NCBI RefSeq assembly: GCF_000247815.1
Contig: NC_021684.1
Span: 10,549,430 to 10,613,429, forward strand
From: Ficedula albicollis
Lineage: Eukaryota; Chordata; Aves; Passeriformes; Muscicapidae
DNA length: 64,000 nt
Direction: 5' to 3'
Under the pieces are notes generated by a model. That model did no database searches. It was not told the origin of the DNA and was given only the letters and a program-made list of their open reading frames with translations. This document shows, in pieces, positions 60,779 through 64,000 of the stretch. The translations under genes and the position numbers were made by a program. Within the stretch, counting starts at the first letter, position 1. Each line of letters opens with the position of its first letter.

Positions 60779-61006
60779 NNNNNNNNNNNNNNNNNNNNNN
60801 NNNNNNNNNNNNNNNNNNNNNNNNNNNNNNNNNNNNNNNNNNNNNNNNNNNNNNNNNNNNNNNNNNNNNNNNNNNNNNNNNNNNNNNNNNNNNNNNNNNN
60901 NNNNNNNNNNNNNNNNNNNNNNNNNNNNNNNNNNNNNNNNNNNNNNNNNNNNNNNNNNNNNNNNNNNNNNNNNNNNNNNNNNNNNNNNNNNNNNNNNNNN
61001 NNNNNN
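60779..61006. other. Assembly gap (228 N) flanked by duplicated sequence
   Basis: The 46 bp before it (60733-60778), starting gggaaaaaattttaaaacct, recur immediately after it (61007-61052). Confidence 0.99.
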
Positions 61007-61041
61007 GGGAAAAAATTTTAAAACCTCCTGGGTGACCAAAC

Positions 61042-62076
<1,035 letters not shown>

Positions 62077-63384
62077 CATCTAGTGTTTCAGCATCACCAG
62101 GATGTTCCTCAATACAAATTGCACCATTTTTCCCTAGGAGTAAGAGCTTCTGGCAGGAAGCCAGGGCCTCCAACGACAGCTACAAATGTCTTTGTTTGCC
62201 TCCTCATTCCTAGTGCAGAGCTAACCAGAAACAGATTATCAAGGCCTGCAGATGATTGTGTGATCCACAAATGCACTTTATTTGATTAAATGATAAAATG
62301 TGAGCCTTCCAGCAATAACGCACGCCTGAGACGGCGCTGATCCAGCGGATTGCAGCAGCCTCCTGTGCCTGGGGCTGCCGGGTTTGGGGTGGGGACAGCC
62401 CTCCCTGTGTCTCCCTGGGGCTCTTGGGAGCCCCCTTGCCATCATCTCCTCCAGACCTGGGCTCCAGGTGAGTGGCACACCCCAGGGTACCTGTGCAGGG
62501 TCTGAAGGTCTCATCTCGGGCTCTTTGTGCAAAACCCTTTATCCCCTCACCATCACCGTGGTTTTGTACCTTCCCTGTGCACCTCTGGGTCCTGCTGCCC
62601 TGGGAGATGATGCTGTCCTGCCTTTGGGTCTCTGTATGATCCTTTGCTTGTCTTACACATGCAGTGAGGGCCAGGACGTGCAGATGGTAGCTCTGCTCCT
62701 GCAGAGCTGCGTGCTCAGTGCCATGTGTCACCTGGGGCTGTGCTGGGTGTGGGATGGGACATGGGGACCAAGGCCTGCAGCACAGGGGCACAGTCATCTC
62801 CCTGGGCACAGTCATGGGCAGCCTCATGCTGGGGGTGTGAGTGTCAGTCAGCAGTAAAGCTCCTCCTGCCTTTGATGACCTTTGCTCCTAGAGAACTGAG
62901 TGCTTGGCTTGGGGGTTCAACACTTCTTTGACCTGCCACTGATGTCCCCCAGTGTGTGTTTGCTTCTGGTGTCACCACTGGTGTGCTCAGAAATCCAGAG
63001 TCATTAAAAATTACTTTAGATTCATCCTCTTTTTCAGGTTTAGCCTAAAGCTCAGCAGGAACATCTCCCTTGCCCACCATCCCCAAATTCCAGCAATGGC
63101 CACCTTCCCTTCCTCTTCTGCACCCTGGGCAGTCCTGGTCCTTATGCTGCTCCCCATGGCCCAGAGACACACAGATGAAGAGACCCCCTGGGCTAATTGG
63201 TCCCTCATTGCTCCCCAAGCTCTATAATCCTGCAGGAAAGGGATCTGCCAAATCTTCAGGGGAATTTGGGGGGGGTCCTCAAACAGCCACTTTCTATGGG
63301 AGAAAAGCCCCCCCCCCCCCCCGGGGGGGGTCCTCAACCAGCCACTTTCTATGGGAGAAAAGCTTTATTTCTATTTGTCACACT
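62077..63384. other. Downstream sequence, no gene recognised
   Basis: GC-rich unique sequence. Minus-strand poly(A)-like hexamers (TTTATT on +) at about 62278 and 63363 could mark the end of a converging gene, but no coding residues support one. A 55-bp repeat lies at 63268-63363. Confidence 0.5.
63268..63363. repeat. 55-bp repeat with G8 and C15 runs
   Basis: G8 followed by tcctcaaacagccactttct and 13 more bases (63268-63308) recurs at 63323-63363 with one A-to-C change. C15 fills the space between the copies. Confidence 0.9.
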
Positions 63385-63499
63385 TTATATATATTTTTAT
63401 TTATATATATATTTATATTTTTATTTATATTTATATTTATATTTATATTTATATTTATATTTATATTTATATTTATATTTATATTTATATTTAATCTAT
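63385..63499. repeat. AT-rich hexamer repeat (TATATT)n
   Basis: An irregular TATA/TTTAT lead-in followed by a near-perfect tatatt array up to the gap. The same array resumes at 63959-63981. Confidence 0.95.
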
Positions 63500-63958
63500 N
63501 NNNNNNNNNNNNNNNNNNNNNNNNNNNNNNNNNNNNNNNNNNNNNNNNNNNNNNNNNNNNNNNNNNNNNNNNNNNNNNNNNNNNNNNNNNNNNNNNNNNN
63601 NNNNNNNNNNNNNNNNNNNNNNNNNNNNNNNNNNNNNNNNNNNNNNNNNNNNNNNNNNNNNNNNNNNNNNNNNNNNNNNNNNNNNNNNNNNNNNNNNNNN
63701 NNNNNNNNNNNNNNNNNNNNNNNNNNNNNNNNNNNNNNNNNNNNNNNNNNNNNNNNNNNNNNNNNNNNNNNNNNNNNNNNNNNNNNNNNNNNNNNNNNNN
63801 NNNNNNNNNNNNNNNNNNNNNNNNNNNNNNNNNNNNNNNNNNNNNNNNNNNNNNNNNNNNNNNNNNNNNNNNNNNNNNNNNNNNNNNNNNNNNNNNNNNN
63901 NNNNNNNNNNNNNNNNNNNNNNNNNNNNNNNNNNNNNNNNNNNNNNNNNNNNNNNNNN
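63500..63958. other. Assembly gap (459 N) within the hexamer repeat
   Basis: Both sides carry the same tatatt array, and both array segments end in ttaatctat, so the gap probably lies within or beside one array. Confidence 0.99.
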
Positions 63959-64000
63959 TTTATATTTATATTTATATTTAATCTATAGTCTATTTTATAT

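Noticed and set aside
62210..62827. 205-codon minus-strand open frame downstream of PLXNA1
   Set aside because: No recognisable domain or splice structure, though a converging gene end cannot be excluded.

Overview
The window is vertebrate nuclear DNA, most likely from a bird. It holds one multi-exon gene with short GT-AG introns, a CR1-type LINE fragment at about 5.24-5.46 kb, GC-rich introns and a scaffold with N gaps. A passerine is my best guess, from the style of the CR1 fragment; the species cannot be fixed from the sequence alone. No bacterial-type operon, CRISPR array, tRNA or rRNA was seen.

The gene is the 3' two-thirds of a plexin-A1 (PLXNA1) orthologue on the + strand. Twenty-four exons (6970-54441) join in phase with no break into 1229 residues ending in a TGA at 54439-54441. 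They encode, in order, the second PSI domain, an IPT domain, the third PSI domain, four more IPT domains, the single membrane span, the juxtamembrane coiled coil, and the cytoplasmic GTPase-activating (GAP) domain split by the Rho-GTPase-binding domain. The signal peptide, sema domain, first PSI and first IPT are not present; the window opens inside an upstream intron. Counting back from the C terminus puts the known catalytic arginines at local residues 764/765 and 1081, and all three are present.

Layout: 1-6969 is upstream intron with a CR1 fragment and an N gap. 6970-28672 holds the ectodomain and membrane-span exons. 30022-54441 holds the cytoplasmic exons. 54442 to about 59190 is the 3' UTR, ending at an AATAAA at 59162-59167. 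About 59190-64000 is downstream intergenic DNA with a 1,035-bp perfect AAAT array, a hexamer AT repeat and two N gaps.

I found no undescribed gene system. The unusual features are structural. Local tandem duplications are frequent, and one of 77 bp copies the end of a coding exon together with its splice donor; using the copied donor would create a stop codon exactly at the exon junction. Others are a 645-bp intronic duplication, a perfect 269-bp duplication in the 3' UTR, pure poly-C runs of 168 and 209 bases, and gaps whose flanks repeat each other. Several of these may be assembly artefacts. AT-rich, homeodomain-site-rich islands in the introns are candidate conserved regulatory elements.
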